Shown: positions 34,204 through 43,644 of the stretch, piece after piece | How positions within the stretch are numbered: the first letter of the stretch is position 1 | Layout: every line of letters begins with the position of its first letter | Source: Bacteroidia bacterium | GTDB lineage: Bacteria > Bacteroidota > Bacteroidia > B-17B0 > Aurantibacillaceae | Direction: 5' to 3' | Assembly: GCA_022841465.1 (NCBI GenBank) | Contig: JALHRL010000002.1 | Location: forward strand, 1-64,000 | Length of the DNA stretch: 64,000 nucleotides | Position numbers and translations under genes: made by a program | The notes under the pieces: model-generated | Seen by the model: the letters and a program-made list of their open reading frames with translations, nothing else | What the model was told of the DNA's origin: nothing | Database searches by the model: none

Positions 34204-35369
34204 TTCAGAAAAAAATTGTTTTACTGGGGAGCGGAGAATTAGGAAAAGAATTGGTAATTGCTTTGCAACGTTTAGGCCAATATATAGTTGCAGTAGACAG
34301 TTACGAAGGTGCCCCCGCTATGCAAGTTGCGCACGAACATGAAGTAATTAATATGTTAGATGGAGATGCCTTAGATAAAGTAATTGCAAAACATAAACCC
34401 GATTTAATAATTCCGGAAATAGAAGCGATAAGAACAGAAAGGTTTTACGATTACGAAAAGCAAGGTATAACGGTTGTGCCCAGTGCAAAGGCCGCCAATT
34501 TTACCATGAACAGAAAAGCAATTAGAGATTTGGCTTCAAAAGAATTAGGAGTAAGAACAGCTAATTATTTATATGCAACAACTTTAGAAGAATTTAAAAC
34601 CAATGTTTCTAAAATTGGAATTCCTTGTGTGGTGAAACCTTTAATGAGTAGTAGCGGAAAAGGGCAAAGTGTTATTAAAACAGAAATGGATGTGGAGAAA
34701 GCCTGGAATTACGCAATGGAAGGATCGCGTGGAGATTACAAAGAAGTTATTATTGAAGAGTTTATTAAATTTAATTCTGAAATTACTTTGTTAACGGTTA
34801 CTCAAAAAAACGGAACTACTTTATTTTGCCCGCCTATTGGCCACCGACAAGAGCGCGGTGATTATCAAGAAAGCTGGCAGCCCTGCACCATTAATGAACA
34901 TGATTTAAAAGAAGCGCAACAAATGGCCGATAAAGTTACCAAAGCTTTAAGCGGCGCAGGAATTTGGGGAGTAGAATTCTTTTTAACAGATAAAGGTGTT
35001 TACTTTTCGGAGCTATCACCTCGTCCGCACGACACCGGAATGGTTACGCTTGCCGGCACACAAAACTTTAGTGAATTTGAATTACATGCAAGAGCAGTAA
35101 TTGGTTTACCTATTCCGCAAGTTACATTAGAAAGAGTCGGTGCTTCGGCAGTTGTGTTGGCAAACCAAGAGGGTACAGTTAAATCATACGAAGGGGTTAC
35201 GGAAGTGCTAAACAACCAACAAACCGATATAAGAATTTTTAATAAACCCACTACTCGCCCTTATAGAAGAATGGCTGTTGTGTTAACTTACGACAAAACA
35301 GGCAGTGATATTAATACCATAACACAAAAAGCAAAAGATTTTGCGAAGCAAATAAAAATTATTTATTAA
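34200..35369 (+). CDS. purT: Formate-dependent phosphoribosylglycinamide formyltransferase
   Basis: PurT formylates GAR using ATP and formate in purine synthesis. The 389-residue protein has the N-terminal domain [11 protein letters not shown], the ATP-grasp domain with [14 protein letters not shown], and [14 protein letters not shown] near the metal site. The C-terminal R-P-Y-R-R-M-A-V motif is present. It is the middle gene of three tightly packed genes. Confidence 0.96.
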   Translation: MIQKKIVLLGSGELGKELVIALQRLGQYIVAVDSYEGAPAMQVAHEHEVINMLDGDALDKVIAKHKPDLIIPEIEAIRTERFYDYEKQGITVVPSAKAANFTMNRKAIRDLASKELGVRTANYLYATTLEEFKTNVSKIGIPCVVKPLMSSSGKGQSVIKTEMDVEKAWNYAMEGSRGDYKEVIIEEFIKFNSEITLLTVTQKNGTTLFCPPIGHRQERGDYQESWQPCTINEHDLKEAQQMADKVTKALSGAGIWGVEFFLTDKGVYFSELSPRPHDTGMVTLAGTQNFSEFELHARAVIGLPIPQVTLERVGASAVVLANQEGTVKSYEGVTEVLNNQQTDIRIFNKPTTRPYRRMAVVLTYDKTGSDINTITQKAKDFAKQIKIIY

Positions 35370-35917
35370 TGACGAGAAAATATTTTTGTTTGTTTATACT
35401 TCTTTATTGTGCGGCTTTGCTTAATGCGCAAGGCAACTTAAATGAAAAACTTAGTAAAACGTATATTTACAATTTAAAGGAAAACGACTCTGTCACTTAT
35501 TATCAATGCAGAGTTGTAAAAGCAGCACTTAGTATAAATGATGGTACTACCACCGTAAATACGAAAGAGCAAGCCCTTACCATTACCGAGAAATTTGTAA
35601 TTAAAAAATTAAATGGGAAATTATCGGTGAAAAATTACGTAAGTAGTTTAACGATTTTTCCAAACCGAAAATTTTCCGGTTTAAAATTAAGAGAAAAACC
35701 TTATTGGAATTTTCTATTTAAATCAGAAAAAGTTTTAGATGATAATGAATCGTCTTATTTACAAGGCTTACAGATAATTGGAAAAGAAACAACCGAATAC
35801 GATTTTGCAATTACAAAATATACCACCAACCAATTAATAATAAAAAAGAAAAAAGATTTTGAGCAACTTTTACTGAAAGAAGATGTGGTAATTAGCAAAT
35901 CATTAAAGCTACAATGA
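35369..35917 (+). CDS. Exported protein of unknown function
   Basis: The 182-residue protein has a signal peptide (cleavage after L-N-A-Q, about residue 21). The mature part is mixed alpha/beta and Lys-rich, with V-T-Y-Y-Q-C-R-V-V-K-A and E-K-F-V-I-K-K-L-N-G-K-L. Its start shares one base with the purT stop. The stop lies one base from the convergent cdaA stop. No family is recognised. Confidence 0.55.
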   Translation: MTRKYFCLFILLYCAALLNAQGNLNEKLSKTYIYNLKENDSVTYYQCRVVKAALSINDGTTTVNTKEQALTITEKFVIKKLNGKLSVKNYVSSLTIFPNRKFSGLKLREKPYWNFLFKSEKVLDDNESSYLQGLQIIGKETTEYDFAITKYTTNQLIIKKKKDFEQLLLKEDVVISKSLKLQ

Positions 35918-35918
35918 T

Positions 35919-36728
35919 TTAATCTGATGATTCCAGGTTTTTTTCTAAAAGATACGCTAACTTTTCTTTGTTTAAATTAGGGTTAATTTCTCCGTTTACG
36001 GTTAATGAAACAGAGCCGGTTTGTTCGCTTACGGTTATAGCAAGCGCATCGGTAACCTCGGTAATTCCAACTGCCGCACGGTGACGCATTCCGTAATGCT
36101 CCGGAAAATTTTCTTTTTCAGTTACCGGCAAAACACATCGTGCAGCTACAATTCTGTTATCTTTTACAATAACCGCCCCATCGTGTAAGGGTGAGTTTTT
36201 AAAAAAAATATTTTCAATCATTTTACTGTTTACAACCGAATCAACCGAAGTGCCGGAATTAATATAAAACTTTAAATCAGATTTTCTGGATATAATAATT
36301 AATGCGCCGGTTTTGGTAGTACTCATGCTAAAACACGCAGTAGAAATTTCGTTAATATCCGTATAAAAATTTACAGTGCTGGTATTGCCAAAATTTAGCT
36401 TCATTAAATTCTTCCAATTCTTTCTTCTAAAAAAATCGTTTGAGCCAATGTATAATAAAAATTTACGTATTTCTTGCTGAAAAACAACCATAACGGCAAT
36501 AACGCCAACATTCACAAACTTACTTAGTATAGAGCCCAATAACTTAAATTCAAAAGCTCTAACAACAATATAAGCAACATAAATTAACGCCAAGCCTATA
36601 AATACATTTATGGCCGAAGTGCCTTTTACCATGTTATAAACCAGGTAAAGTATAAATGCCACTAATAAAATATCTATTGCATCGGTAATGCCAAAAGAAA
36701 TAAATTGTATGAAAATAAAATTACTCAA
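35919..36728 (-). CDS. cdaA: Diadenylate cyclase (c-di-AMP synthase), CdaA type
   Basis: CdaA makes cyclic di-AMP from two ATP. The 269-residue protein has three N-terminal TM helices (about 10-80), a short linker, then a DAC domain with P-L-H-D-G-A-V-I-V (the DGA catalytic motif) and G-M-R-H-R-A-A-V-G (the RHR motif). The start used is a TTG two bases after the ppx stop; the next ATG would remove the first TM helix. No CdaR regulator or GlmM is next to it. Confidence 0.92.
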   Translation of the reverse strand: MSNFIFIQFISFGITDAIDILLVAFILYLVYNMVKGTSAINVFIGLALIYVAYIVVRAFEFKLLGSILSKFVNVGVIAVMVVFQQEIRKFLLYIGSNDFFRRKNWKNLMKLNFGNTSTVNFYTDINEISTACFSMSTTKTGALIIISRKSDLKFYINSGTSVDSVVNSKMIENIFFKNSPLHDGAVIVKDNRIVAARCVLPVTEKENFPEHYGMRHRAAVGITEVTDALAITVSEQTGSVSLTVNGEINPNLNKEKLAYLLEKNLESSD

Positions 36729-36730
36729 TA

Positions 36731-37615
36731 CTATTTTTTGCTTGCGTACTTTTCATACATCTCATGAACCAATCCGTCAGATAAACCAATTTGCGGAACA
36801 TATACGCGTTCAATATCTGCAGTTTTCATTACCGTTAAAAATATTTTGGCGGCAGGCACAATTACGTCTGCTCTATCGGGCTTTAAACCTAAACGTTCTA
36901 TGCGCTCTTGATAGGTGTAAGAATTAAGCATATCGTATAAGCCTTTTAATTTATCGTAACTTAAATGCTTGGTTTCCTTCTTACCACTCATTTTAAAAAT
37001 TTTATTAATGTTGCCGCCCGATCCAATTGCATTTAAGGGATGGACCCCAACCGTGTTTCTCTTTAACCAAATTTTCATTTCTTCCCACTCCTCCTTTTCT
37101 ACTTTATCCAACAACATCCTTACTGTTCCAATATTAAAAGATTTGGCTGCAATTACCTTGTTATTAAAATACAAAGTTAGTTCGGTGCTGCCACCGCCAA
37201 CATCAATATACAAATAAGCGTATTTTGGATTTAATAACTCTTCTATGTGATTAGAAAAAACCAAAGCGGCCTCTAGTTTACCATCTATTATTTCAATACT
37301 TAATCCGGTTTCTATTTTAACTTTATCCATTAAGGCTTGGCCATTCGCCGCATCGCGCATAGCACTGGTAGCAACTGCTCTGTAAGACTGAACACCGTAA
37401 GCCTTTATTAATTCGCTAAATCCCTTTAAGGAAGTAATTAATCTATTGCATTTTTCTTCTGAAATTTTTCCGTAAAGAAACACATCTTCACCTAACCTTA
37501 TTGGCATTCTTATTAACTCTTCTTTGCTGAAATGCGGTTTACCATCTACTTTATAAACCCTGCAAAACAACAATCGAATAGCGTTACTACCAATATCAAT
37601 TGCCGCAAATACCAT
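36731..37615 (-). CDS. ppx: Exopolyphosphatase / Ppx-GppA family
   Basis: The 294-residue protein is a Ppx/GppA phosphatase with an actin-like ATPase fold. Phosphate-1 motif A-A-I-D-I-G-S-N-A-I-R-L, phosphate-2 motif Y-I-D-V-G-G-G-S-T-E, and C-terminal motif G-S-G-G-N-I-N-K are present. At under 300 residues it lacks the C-terminal HD-like domain of longer enzymes. It could hydrolyse polyphosphate or pppGpp. Its start overlaps the ppk1 stop by one base. Confidence 0.9.
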   Translation of the reverse strand: MVFAAIDIGSNAIRLLFCRVYKVDGKPHFSKEELIRMPIRLGEDVFLYGKISEEKCNRLITSLKGFSELIKAYGVQSYRAVATSAMRDAANGQALMDKVKIETGLSIEIIDGKLEAALVFSNHIEELLNPKYAYLYIDVGGGSTELTLYFNNKVIAAKSFNIGTVRMLLDKVEKEEWEEMKIWLKRNTVGVHPLNAIGSGGNINKIFKMSGKKETKHLSYDKLKGLYDMLNSYTYQERIERLGLKPDRADVIVPAAKIFLTVMKTADIERVYVPQIGLSDGLVHEMYEKYASKK

Positions 37616-39723
37616 TAGTTCATTATTAATTTATTTTGCTTAGCAGGACTTGTATTTGTTTGTTTATCCTTTAGCAAGTAATTATACACTTCATCCTGAA
37701 CTCGAATTTGTTTTTCATTCGGTTTAGGTTTAACGTAACCATTTTCTTGTCGTTTATCTATTATTCTAACCTTTGTATTTCCTTTTAATTGAATTTGAAT
37801 AATATCTTTTAGTTGCTTTCTTATTTCTTCATCATAAATGGGCACAGCTACTTCACTTCTGCTATCTAAATTTCTGCTCATCCAATCGGCCGATGAAATA
37901 TAAATTTTTTCTTTCCCGTTATTATTAAAAATAAAAACACGGGCATGCTCTAAAAATTTATCTACAATGCTGTAGGCTTTAATATTATCGCTCCAGCCCT
38001 CCATTTCAGTAACTAAAGAACAAGCACCACGAACTATTAATGTAATTTTTACACCTACTTTGCTGGCCTCATATAATTTATCAATCATTTCCCTATCCAC
38101 CAAACTATTCATTTTTAAAACTATGGAAGCGGGTTTTTTCCTTTTTGCAAATTGTATTTCGTTATTAATTAATTGAGTAAATAATTTACGCATATAAAAC
38201 GGGGCTACTGCCAAATGTTTGTATTGTTCTACTTTAAAATTGTTTTCGTAAAACTCAAACACTTTTGCAATTTCTGCTGTTATGTTTTTGTCGGCGGTAA
38301 GTAAGCTAAAATCGGTATAAATTCTGGCCGTTTTTTCATTAAAATTTCCGGTACCAATGTGTGCATACCTTACTTCTTTTCCGTTTTCGCGTGCGGTAAT
38401 TAAAAATAATTTTGAATGCACTTTTAAACCCGGTACCCCGTAAATTACCTTTGCGCCCTCTTCGGCCAATTTACCGGCCCAGTAAATATTGTTTTCTTCA
38501 TCAAACCGCGCTTGCAGTTCAACTAATACCGTTACTTTTTTTCCGTTTTTAATAGCATTAATTAAAGCGTTGGCAATACGTGATGAATCTGCTACCCGAT
38601 ACAAAGTAATTTTAATACTTTCCACAACGGGGTCAATGGATGCATCGCGCAATAAATTGATGATGTGATTAAAAGTATGATAAGGGTAATGCAAAAGCAA
38701 ATCTCTGTTTCTAATTACCTTTAAAATAGTTTGTTTATGATCCTTTAAATATTTGTGTTCTAATGGTGCAGGATTATTATATACCAAAGATTTATCGCCC
38801 AAATTAGGGAAACTAATAAAGTCTTTAAAATTGTGGTATCGTCCGCCCGGAATGGCATTATCTTTCCCAATCATGCCCAGGCGCTTCATAATATAACGCA
38901 ACATATCTTCAGGCATTGCGGCATCATATACAAACCGTACAGGCTGACCCTTTTTTCTTTCCTTAATACTTTTAGAAATTTTTTCAATCATGCTTTTGCT
39001 TACATCGTTATCAATATCTAATTCGGCATCGCGTGTAAGTTTTATATTGTATGCTTCAACGGTTCTATACCCAAATACTTCAAAAATCAAATCGGTATTG
39101 TGTCGTATTACATCATCTAAAAGAATAACGTAATTTTTGTTGCCTTGTTTTGGTAAGGTTATAAAACGAGTAATTACTCTTGAAGGAATTTCAATTAATG
39201 CGTATTTCTTCTTTTTCTTATCACTAACCGTTTCCATTTTTAAATACAAATAACTAGCCTTGTCTTTCATGTAGGGGAAAGACTTTGTATCATCAATCAT
39301 TATTGGAAACAACAGGGGCATTACTTCGTTTAAAAAATAATCTTTACTAAATTCCTTTTGGTAACCGCTTAGTTGTTTTTCGTTAATAATATATACATTG
39401 TTCGCGGCAAGCTCCTTTAAAATTTCCTGGTAAATGGCTTCAAATTTATTTTGCTGTTCTATTACACGGCGTTGTAATTTGGTTAAAAGTTCTTGCGGGT
39501 CTTCACCATAAATATCTATGGCTTTTTTTCCTAATTTAACTAAGCGTTTAACAGTCGCTACACGCACCCGATAAAACTCATCGCGGTTGTTGCTAAAAAT
39601 TCCTAAAAACTTAAGGCGTTCAATTAAAGGAGTTGTTTTGTCGGCTGCTTCTTGCAAAACGCGTTCGTTAAAAGATAACCAACTTATTTCGCGGTTAATG
39701 TAAGGCGATTTCTTTTTTGCCAT
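37615..39723 (-). CDS. ppk1: Polyphosphate kinase 1
   Basis: PPK1 reversibly builds polyphosphate from ATP. The 702-residue protein begins with N-R-E-I-S-W-L-S-F-N-E-R-V-L and has the four expected domains. R-V-A-D-S-S-R-I-A-N-A-L, K-V-H-S-K-L-F-L-I and H-I-G-T-G-N-F-N-E-K-T-A-R include the phosphorylated histidine site. C-terminal region E-V-A-V-P-I-Y-D is also typical. Its gene is flanked by sixA (eight-base gap) and ppx (overlap), indicating an operon. Confidence 0.96.
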   Translation of the reverse strand: MAKKKSPYINREISWLSFNERVLQEAADKTTPLIERLKFLGIFSNNRDEFYRVRVATVKRLVKLGKKAIDIYGEDPQELLTKLQRRVIEQQNKFEAIYQEILKELAANNVYIINEKQLSGYQKEFSKDYFLNEVMPLLFPIMIDDTKSFPYMKDKASYLYLKMETVSDKKKKKYALIEIPSRVITRFITLPKQGNKNYVILLDDVIRHNTDLIFEVFGYRTVEAYNIKLTRDAELDIDNDVSKSMIEKISKSIKERKKGQPVRFVYDAAMPEDMLRYIMKRLGMIGKDNAIPGGRYHNFKDFISFPNLGDKSLVYNNPAPLEHKYLKDHKQTILKVIRNRDLLLHYPYHTFNHIINLLRDASIDPVVESIKITLYRVADSSRIANALINAIKNGKKVTVLVELQARFDEENNIYWAGKLAEEGAKVIYGVPGLKVHSKLFLITARENGKEVRYAHIGTGNFNEKTARIYTDFSLLTADKNITAEIAKVFEFYENNFKVEQYKHLAVAPFYMRKLFTQLINNEIQFAKRKKPASIVLKMNSLVDREMIDKLYEASKVGVKITLIVRGACSLVTEMEGWSDNIKAYSIVDKFLEHARVFIFNNNGKEKIYISSADWMSRNLDSRSEVAVPIYDEEIRKQLKDIIQIQLKGNTKVRIIDKRQENGYVKPKPNEKQIRVQDEVYNYLLKDKQTNTSPAKQNKLIMN

Positions 39724-39731
39724 AGTTCAGT

Positions 39732-40229
39732 TTACTTAAATTCTTTTGGGTAACGATAAAAAATTGTTTTTCCCTGTGTAGCTACAACATCTTTCCAGCT
39801 TTTTGCATCAAATTCTATTGCAACCATTCCTGTAGTTGGTATATTATCAAAATCCATATCGGCACACAATTCATTTGCTAAATTGGTAATGCCGGGGTTG
39901 TGCCCAAAAAGCATTACGGTATTTAATTTATTATCTAAACTTGCTATGCAGGCTTTTAAGGTTTTAGCATCGCTTTCATAAATTTCATGAACAATTGAAA
40001 ATTTAGAAGCGTTAAATTCAAAAAGTCTTGAAAAAATAAGTGCAGTGCTTAAAGCGCGAGTAGCATCGCTAGAAACAATAGCATCGGGTTTGTCATAATG
40101 TTCGCCATACCAATTGCTCATATCGTAAGCATCATTGTATCCTCGTTGATTAATGGGGCGGTCTATATCTTTTAAACCTTCATGTCCCCAATCGCTTTTA
40201 GCGTGACGTACTAAAATAAGTTTTTTCAT
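39732..40229 (-). CDS. sixA: SixA-type histidine phosphatase
   Basis: The 165-residue protein has the R-H-A-K-S-D-W catalytic motif (R8, H9), D-R-P-I-N-Q-R-G, S-S-D-A-T-R-A-L-S-T-A, and the second catalytic histidine in L-F-G-H-N-P-G-I. SixA proteins dephosphorylate phosphohistidine. It is the first gene of the ppk1-ppx-cdaA run, so it may act on phosphorylated histidines of this circuit, but its substrate is unknown. Confidence 0.92.
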   Translation of the reverse strand: MKKLILVRHAKSDWGHEGLKDIDRPINQRGYNDAYDMSNWYGEHYDKPDAIVSSDATRALSTALIFSRLFEFNASKFSIVHEIYESDAKTLKACIASLDNKLNTVMLFGHNPGITNLANELCADMDFDNIPTTGMVAIEFDAKSWKDVVATQGKTIFYRYPKEFK

Positions 40230-40307
40230 ACTCCTAATTAATGTTTATAAATATGCGAATTTGTATGTTATAAAAATTATAAATTTACATACAAAGCGGC
40301 CTTAATT

Positions 40308-41465
40308 ATGAGCAATAAATCAACAATAACGTGTCCTAAATGCAGCCACGAATTTGAGGCAACCGATGCCTTTAGAGATGAAGTGCAAAAGGAGTTAAAC
40401 CAAAAGGCCAAGGAATGGCAGGAAAAAAAGGAAAAGGAATATCAAGACCAACTTAAAAATTCGCTTGCTCAACAAAAATTACAACTAGAAGAAAATATAA
40501 AGAAAAATATTACCAACGATTTTGAAGTAAAATTAAAAGCTTTAACAGAATCCAATACCCAAAACGAAGAGAAATTAAAAGCTGCCCGCCAAAAGGAATT
40601 AGAATTTTTAAAAAAAGAAAAGGAATTAAAAGATAAGGAAGCGGAGTTAGAAATTTCTTTACAAAAAAAATTAAATGAAGAAACTTTGTTAATTACAGAA
40701 AAAGTAAAAAAACAAGAACAGGAAAGAAATGCCCTTGCAATTAAAGAATACGAGAAAAAGCTGGAAGACCAAAAAAAACTAATTGAAGAAATGCAACGCA
40801 AAGCCGAACAAGGCAGCATGCAATTGCAGGGCGAAGTGCAAGAACTGGCATTAGAAGAGTTATTAAAAAACGCTTTCCCTTTTGATGAAATAGAAGAAGT
40901 AGGCAAAGGAGTAAAAGGAGCAGATTGCATACAACATGTAAGAAACCAATTAGCGCAAGCCTGCGGTAAAATTATTTACGAAAGCAAACGCACCAAAGCA
41001 TTTACGAACGAGTGGATTGATAAATTAAAGGCCGACATGCGCTCTACACAAGCCAATATTGCGGTAATTGTAACGGAAGTTTTACCAAAAGATATGGATG
41101 CCTTTGGGATGAAAGACGGTGTTTGGGTTTGCCGGTTTTCTGAATTAAGAGCCGTTTCGTTTTTATTGCGCGATAGTTTAATAAAAATTCATACTGCATT
41201 ATCTACCCAGGAAAACAAAGGCGATAAAATGCAATTGCTTTACAATTACTTAACCGGAAATGAATTTAAACAGCAAATTGAAGCCATTGTTGAAGGATTT
41301 GTTTCATTAAAAGACGGCATTACCCGCGAAAAAATTCAGATGGAAAAAATTTGGAAAGAGCGCGAAAAACAATTGGAAAAAGTGCTTTTAAATACCACAC
41401 ATTTTTATGGTTCGGTAAAAGGAATTGCCGGAAATGCTGTTGGTGATATTAAGTTGTTGGAATAA
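40308..41465 (+). CDS. DUF2130 coiled-coil protein
   Basis: The 385-residue protein starts with a short zinc-ribbon-like C-P-K-C-S-H-E-F, then a long charged coiled coil (about 20-180), then a DUF2130 domain beginning G-E-V-Q-E-L-A-L-E-E-L-L. The domain includes G-A-D-C-I-Q-H-V and I-I-Y-E-S-K-R-T-K. Domains of this type have a possible nuclease-like core (D...E-x-K), as D in G-A-D and E-S-K, but activity is not established. It is divergent from sixA and monocistronic. Confidence 0.87.
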   Translation: MSNKSTITCPKCSHEFEATDAFRDEVQKELNQKAKEWQEKKEKEYQDQLKNSLAQQKLQLEENIKKNITNDFEVKLKALTESNTQNEEKLKAARQKELEFLKKEKELKDKEAELEISLQKKLNEETLLITEKVKKQEQERNALAIKEYEKKLEDQKKLIEEMQRKAEQGSMQLQGEVQELALEELLKNAFPFDEIEEVGKGVKGADCIQHVRNQLAQACGKIIYESKRTKAFTNEWIDKLKADMRSTQANIAVIVTEVLPKDMDAFGMKDGVWVCRFSELRAVSFLLRDSLIKIHTALSTQENKGDKMQLLYNYLTGNEFKQQIEAIVEGFVSLKDGITREKIQMEKIWKEREKQLEKVLLNTTHFYGSVKGIAGNAVGDIKLLE

Positions 41466-41517
41466 ATTCTCTTCGTTTCTTTGCAGCAAGTGCGGATTTT
41501 GAAATCCATAATGGCGG

Positions 41518-41874
41518 TTACTCTTCGTTTCCTTTTTTACTTCCCATCAGCATGTTTAAAATGCCGGTGGTAATAGATAAAAGAAAACTAAAAAAAAGGG
41601 CCCACCAAAAACCGTTAACCGAAAAACCATCTACTAATTTATCGGTAAGTAAAATAATTCCGGCATTTATAACCAGTAAAAAAAACCCGAAAGTAAAAAG
41701 CGTTATTGGTATTGTTAATATAGTAAGTATTGGTTTTACAATTGCATTCATAAAGGCAAGCACCAATGCCACCAATAATGAAGTAACAAAACTATCTACC
41801 TGAACACCGGGTAATAAATTTGCTGCAATTAAAACAGCAATTGCGGTCACTAAAATATTTACAATAAAAGTCAC
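41518..41874 (-). CDS. PF04020-type (phage holin 4 superfamily-like) small membrane protein
   Basis: The 118-residue protein has four TM helices. The A-F-M-N-A-I-V-K-P-I-L-T-I-L-T-I-P motif is the hallmark of this housekeeping family, despite its name. The start is a GTG. It sits ten bases downstream of the secreted 420-residue protein and is likely co-transcribed with it. There are no phage genes nearby. Confidence 0.87.
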   Translation of the reverse strand: MTFIVNILVTAIAVLIAANLLPGVQVDSFVTSLLVALVLAFMNAIVKPILTILTIPITLFTFGFFLLVINAGIILLTDKLVDGFSVNGFWWALFFSFLLSITTGILNMLMGSKKGNEE

Positions 41875-41883
41875 TTTAAAAAA

Positions 41884-43146
41884 TTAAGTTTTTTGCTTTT
41901 TCTTTTTAGCCGCCGGAAATAAAATATTGTTTAATATTAAACGGTAGCCCGGCGAGTTTGGAAATAAATTTAAATCGGTTGGCGGCTCCTCTACTCTGTG
42001 CTCATAATCTTCGGGGTCGTGGCCCGAGTAAAATGTCCATGTGCCTTTGCCATTCTCACCGTGTATATAACGCGCTTCGCCATAAGCTTTACTTTCGCCC
42101 ATTATCAATACATTTTTTTTAATGTATTTTTTATCAAAGGCTGCTGTTTGTCCCCAAAAACCTTTTATGGTTTGCGTGTGATTTTGGCAAAGCATTGTAG
42201 GAACAGGATCCCACTTGGCAGAAAAATCAAAAAGAGTAAATACATCTGTTTTTTCCGTCATGCCAAATTGGCGACGTGTGTTGTAAGTATCAATAGTAGA
42301 ATACTCGTATTCATAAGGATTCATACTTAACTTATAATTTTCAAAAGCAAAACCTTTGGTAAAATCTATTTTACTGTTAGCGTTTTTATCGGCCGGGTCG
42401 TGGTCAAACATGCTTTCACAAATATCAATTCCATCTGCAGCCAAAGCAATATCATAACTATCGGTAGCGCTGCACATGGCAAACAAAAAGCCACCTCCAA
42501 AAACAAATTCTTTAATTTTTTTAGCCGAATGTAATTTCATTTGCGAAACTTTAGAGAATCCTAATTTAGAAGCCAATGCTTCGTTTTGCTTTACTTCGTT
42601 TTGGTACCAGGCAGCATTCATAAACGAGCCGTAAAACTTTCCGTATTGTCCGGTAAAATCTTCGTGATGCAAGTGCAACCAATCATATTCAGTTAACTTA
42701 TCTAAAAACAATTCTTCATCGTAAACAACCGTATAAGGAATTTCTGCATATTTTAAAACCAAAGTAACCGCATCATCCCAGGGTTGTTTTCCGGGAGGCG
42801 AGTATACAGCAATGCGCGGTGCCTTTTCTAACTTCATGGCATCCTGATTTACTTCGGGGTTTGCAATTTCAGATAATAAAGAGGAAGCAGCGGCATCGCT
42901 AATAACTTCGTAGCTCACTCCGCGCACATCGCATTCTTTTGATAATGTTTTAGATGAAGGAATTAAAAAACTTCCGCCACGGTAATTTAACAGCCATCGT
43001 ATTTCTAAATTAGATTCTAAAGTAAGGTAAGCAATACCATAAGCCTTTAAATGGTTTTTTTGCGATTCGTCCATTGGAATTAAAATAGAACTCGAAAACG
43101 CAAATTGTGTAAAAAATAAAAACAGGTATACGAATTTTAGCTTCAT
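41884..43146 (-). CDS. Exported protein of a Bacteroidota family often labelled 'asparagine synthetase B'
   Basis: The 420-residue protein has a signal peptide (about 1-18), then an N-terminal D-E-S-Q-K-N-H-L-K-A-Y-G-I-A-Y region and a glutamine-amidotransferase-like core (I-A-V-Y-S-P-P-G-K-Q-P-W-D-D-A, H-L-H-H-E-D-F-T-G-Q-Y-G-K, F-A-M-C-S-A-T-D-S). The C-terminus has H-G-E-N-G-K-G-T-W-T and S-G-H-D-P-E-D. It lacks the N-terminal catalytic Cys and the ATP-pyrophosphatase loop of real AsnB. The common database name should not be used. Function unknown. Confidence 0.7.
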   Translation of the reverse strand: MKLKFVYLFLFFTQFAFSSSILIPMDESQKNHLKAYGIAYLTLESNLEIRWLLNYRGGSFLIPSSKTLSKECDVRGVSYEVISDAAASSLLSEIANPEVNQDAMKLEKAPRIAVYSPPGKQPWDDAVTLVLKYAEIPYTVVYDEELFLDKLTEYDWLHLHHEDFTGQYGKFYGSFMNAAWYQNEVKQNEALASKLGFSKVSQMKLHSAKKIKEFVFGGGFLFAMCSATDSYDIALAADGIDICESMFDHDPADKNANSKIDFTKGFAFENYKLSMNPYEYEYSTIDTYNTRRQFGMTEKTDVFTLFDFSAKWDPVPTMLCQNHTQTIKGFWGQTAAFDKKYIKKNVLIMGESKAYGEARYIHGENGKGTWTFYSGHDPEDYEHRVEEPPTDLNLFPNSPGYRLILNNILFPAAKKKKQKT

Positions 43147-43272
43147 TGCTTGCTTAAATATACAAAGAAATGACTAAAATGATGATTTTATCGCGTTTAA
43201 AAAAGGTTAATTTATGCTGAAAGCTAATTAGTACCTGTTTAAAAAAATTACTATTTTTAAAAAAACAAAATT

Positions 43273-43644
43273 ATGGAAACAACTCACAACAATAGCAACA
43301 GTAACAGCGACGATAAAACGGTTGCCATTTTAGCATATATTACCATGATAGGTTTTATTGTGGCCATTATTTTAAATAGCAACAACAAAACAAAATTAGG
43401 TACTTACCATTTACGCCAGGCATTGGGTTTAATTGTTTGCAGTGTGGGCATTTGGTTAATGTTAATGTTTTTGGCCTTTTTACCGGTATTAGGGTTTATA
43501 ACCATTTTGCTTTCTCCAATTATGTGGATTGGTGTTTTGGTTTTAATTGTTTTAGGAATTTTAAATGCCTCAAGCGGCCAAGAAAAACCTTTACCGTTGG
43601 TTGGCACTTATTTTGAAAAATGGTTTGCCAACGTATTTGCTTAG
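43273..43644 (+). CDS. DUF4870-like small membrane protein
   Basis: The 123-residue protein has a Asn/Ser-rich polar N-terminus (about 1-15), then three TM helices with A-I-L-A-Y-I-T-M-I-G-F and T-Y-H-L-R-Q-A-L-G-L, the pattern of DUF4870 proteins. It precedes the next gene with a short overlap. No function is known for the family. Confidence 0.72.
   Translation: METTHNNSNSNSDDKTVAILAYITMIGFIVAIILNSNNKTKLGTYHLRQALGLIVCSVGIWLMLMFLAFLPVLGFITILLSPIMWIGVLVLIVLGILNASSGQEKPLPLVGTYFEKWFANVFA

Noticed and set aside
40469-40930. Serine/phenylalanine-rich antisense ORF opposite the DUF2130 coiled coil
   Set aside because: Its composition (Ser/Phe/Leu) is exactly what the reverse complement of a Lys/Glu/Gln-rich coiled coil gives; no start context or homology.
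41518-41874. Holin-like protein as a sign of a prophage
   Set aside because: PF04020-type proteins are widespread chromosomal membrane proteins despite the name, and no terminase, capsid, integrase or lysis genes occur nearby.
43565-43636. Upstream ATG start of the exported protein at 43637
   Set aside because: It would overlap the DUF4870-like gene by 80 bases and add 24 residues in front of a clear signal peptide.
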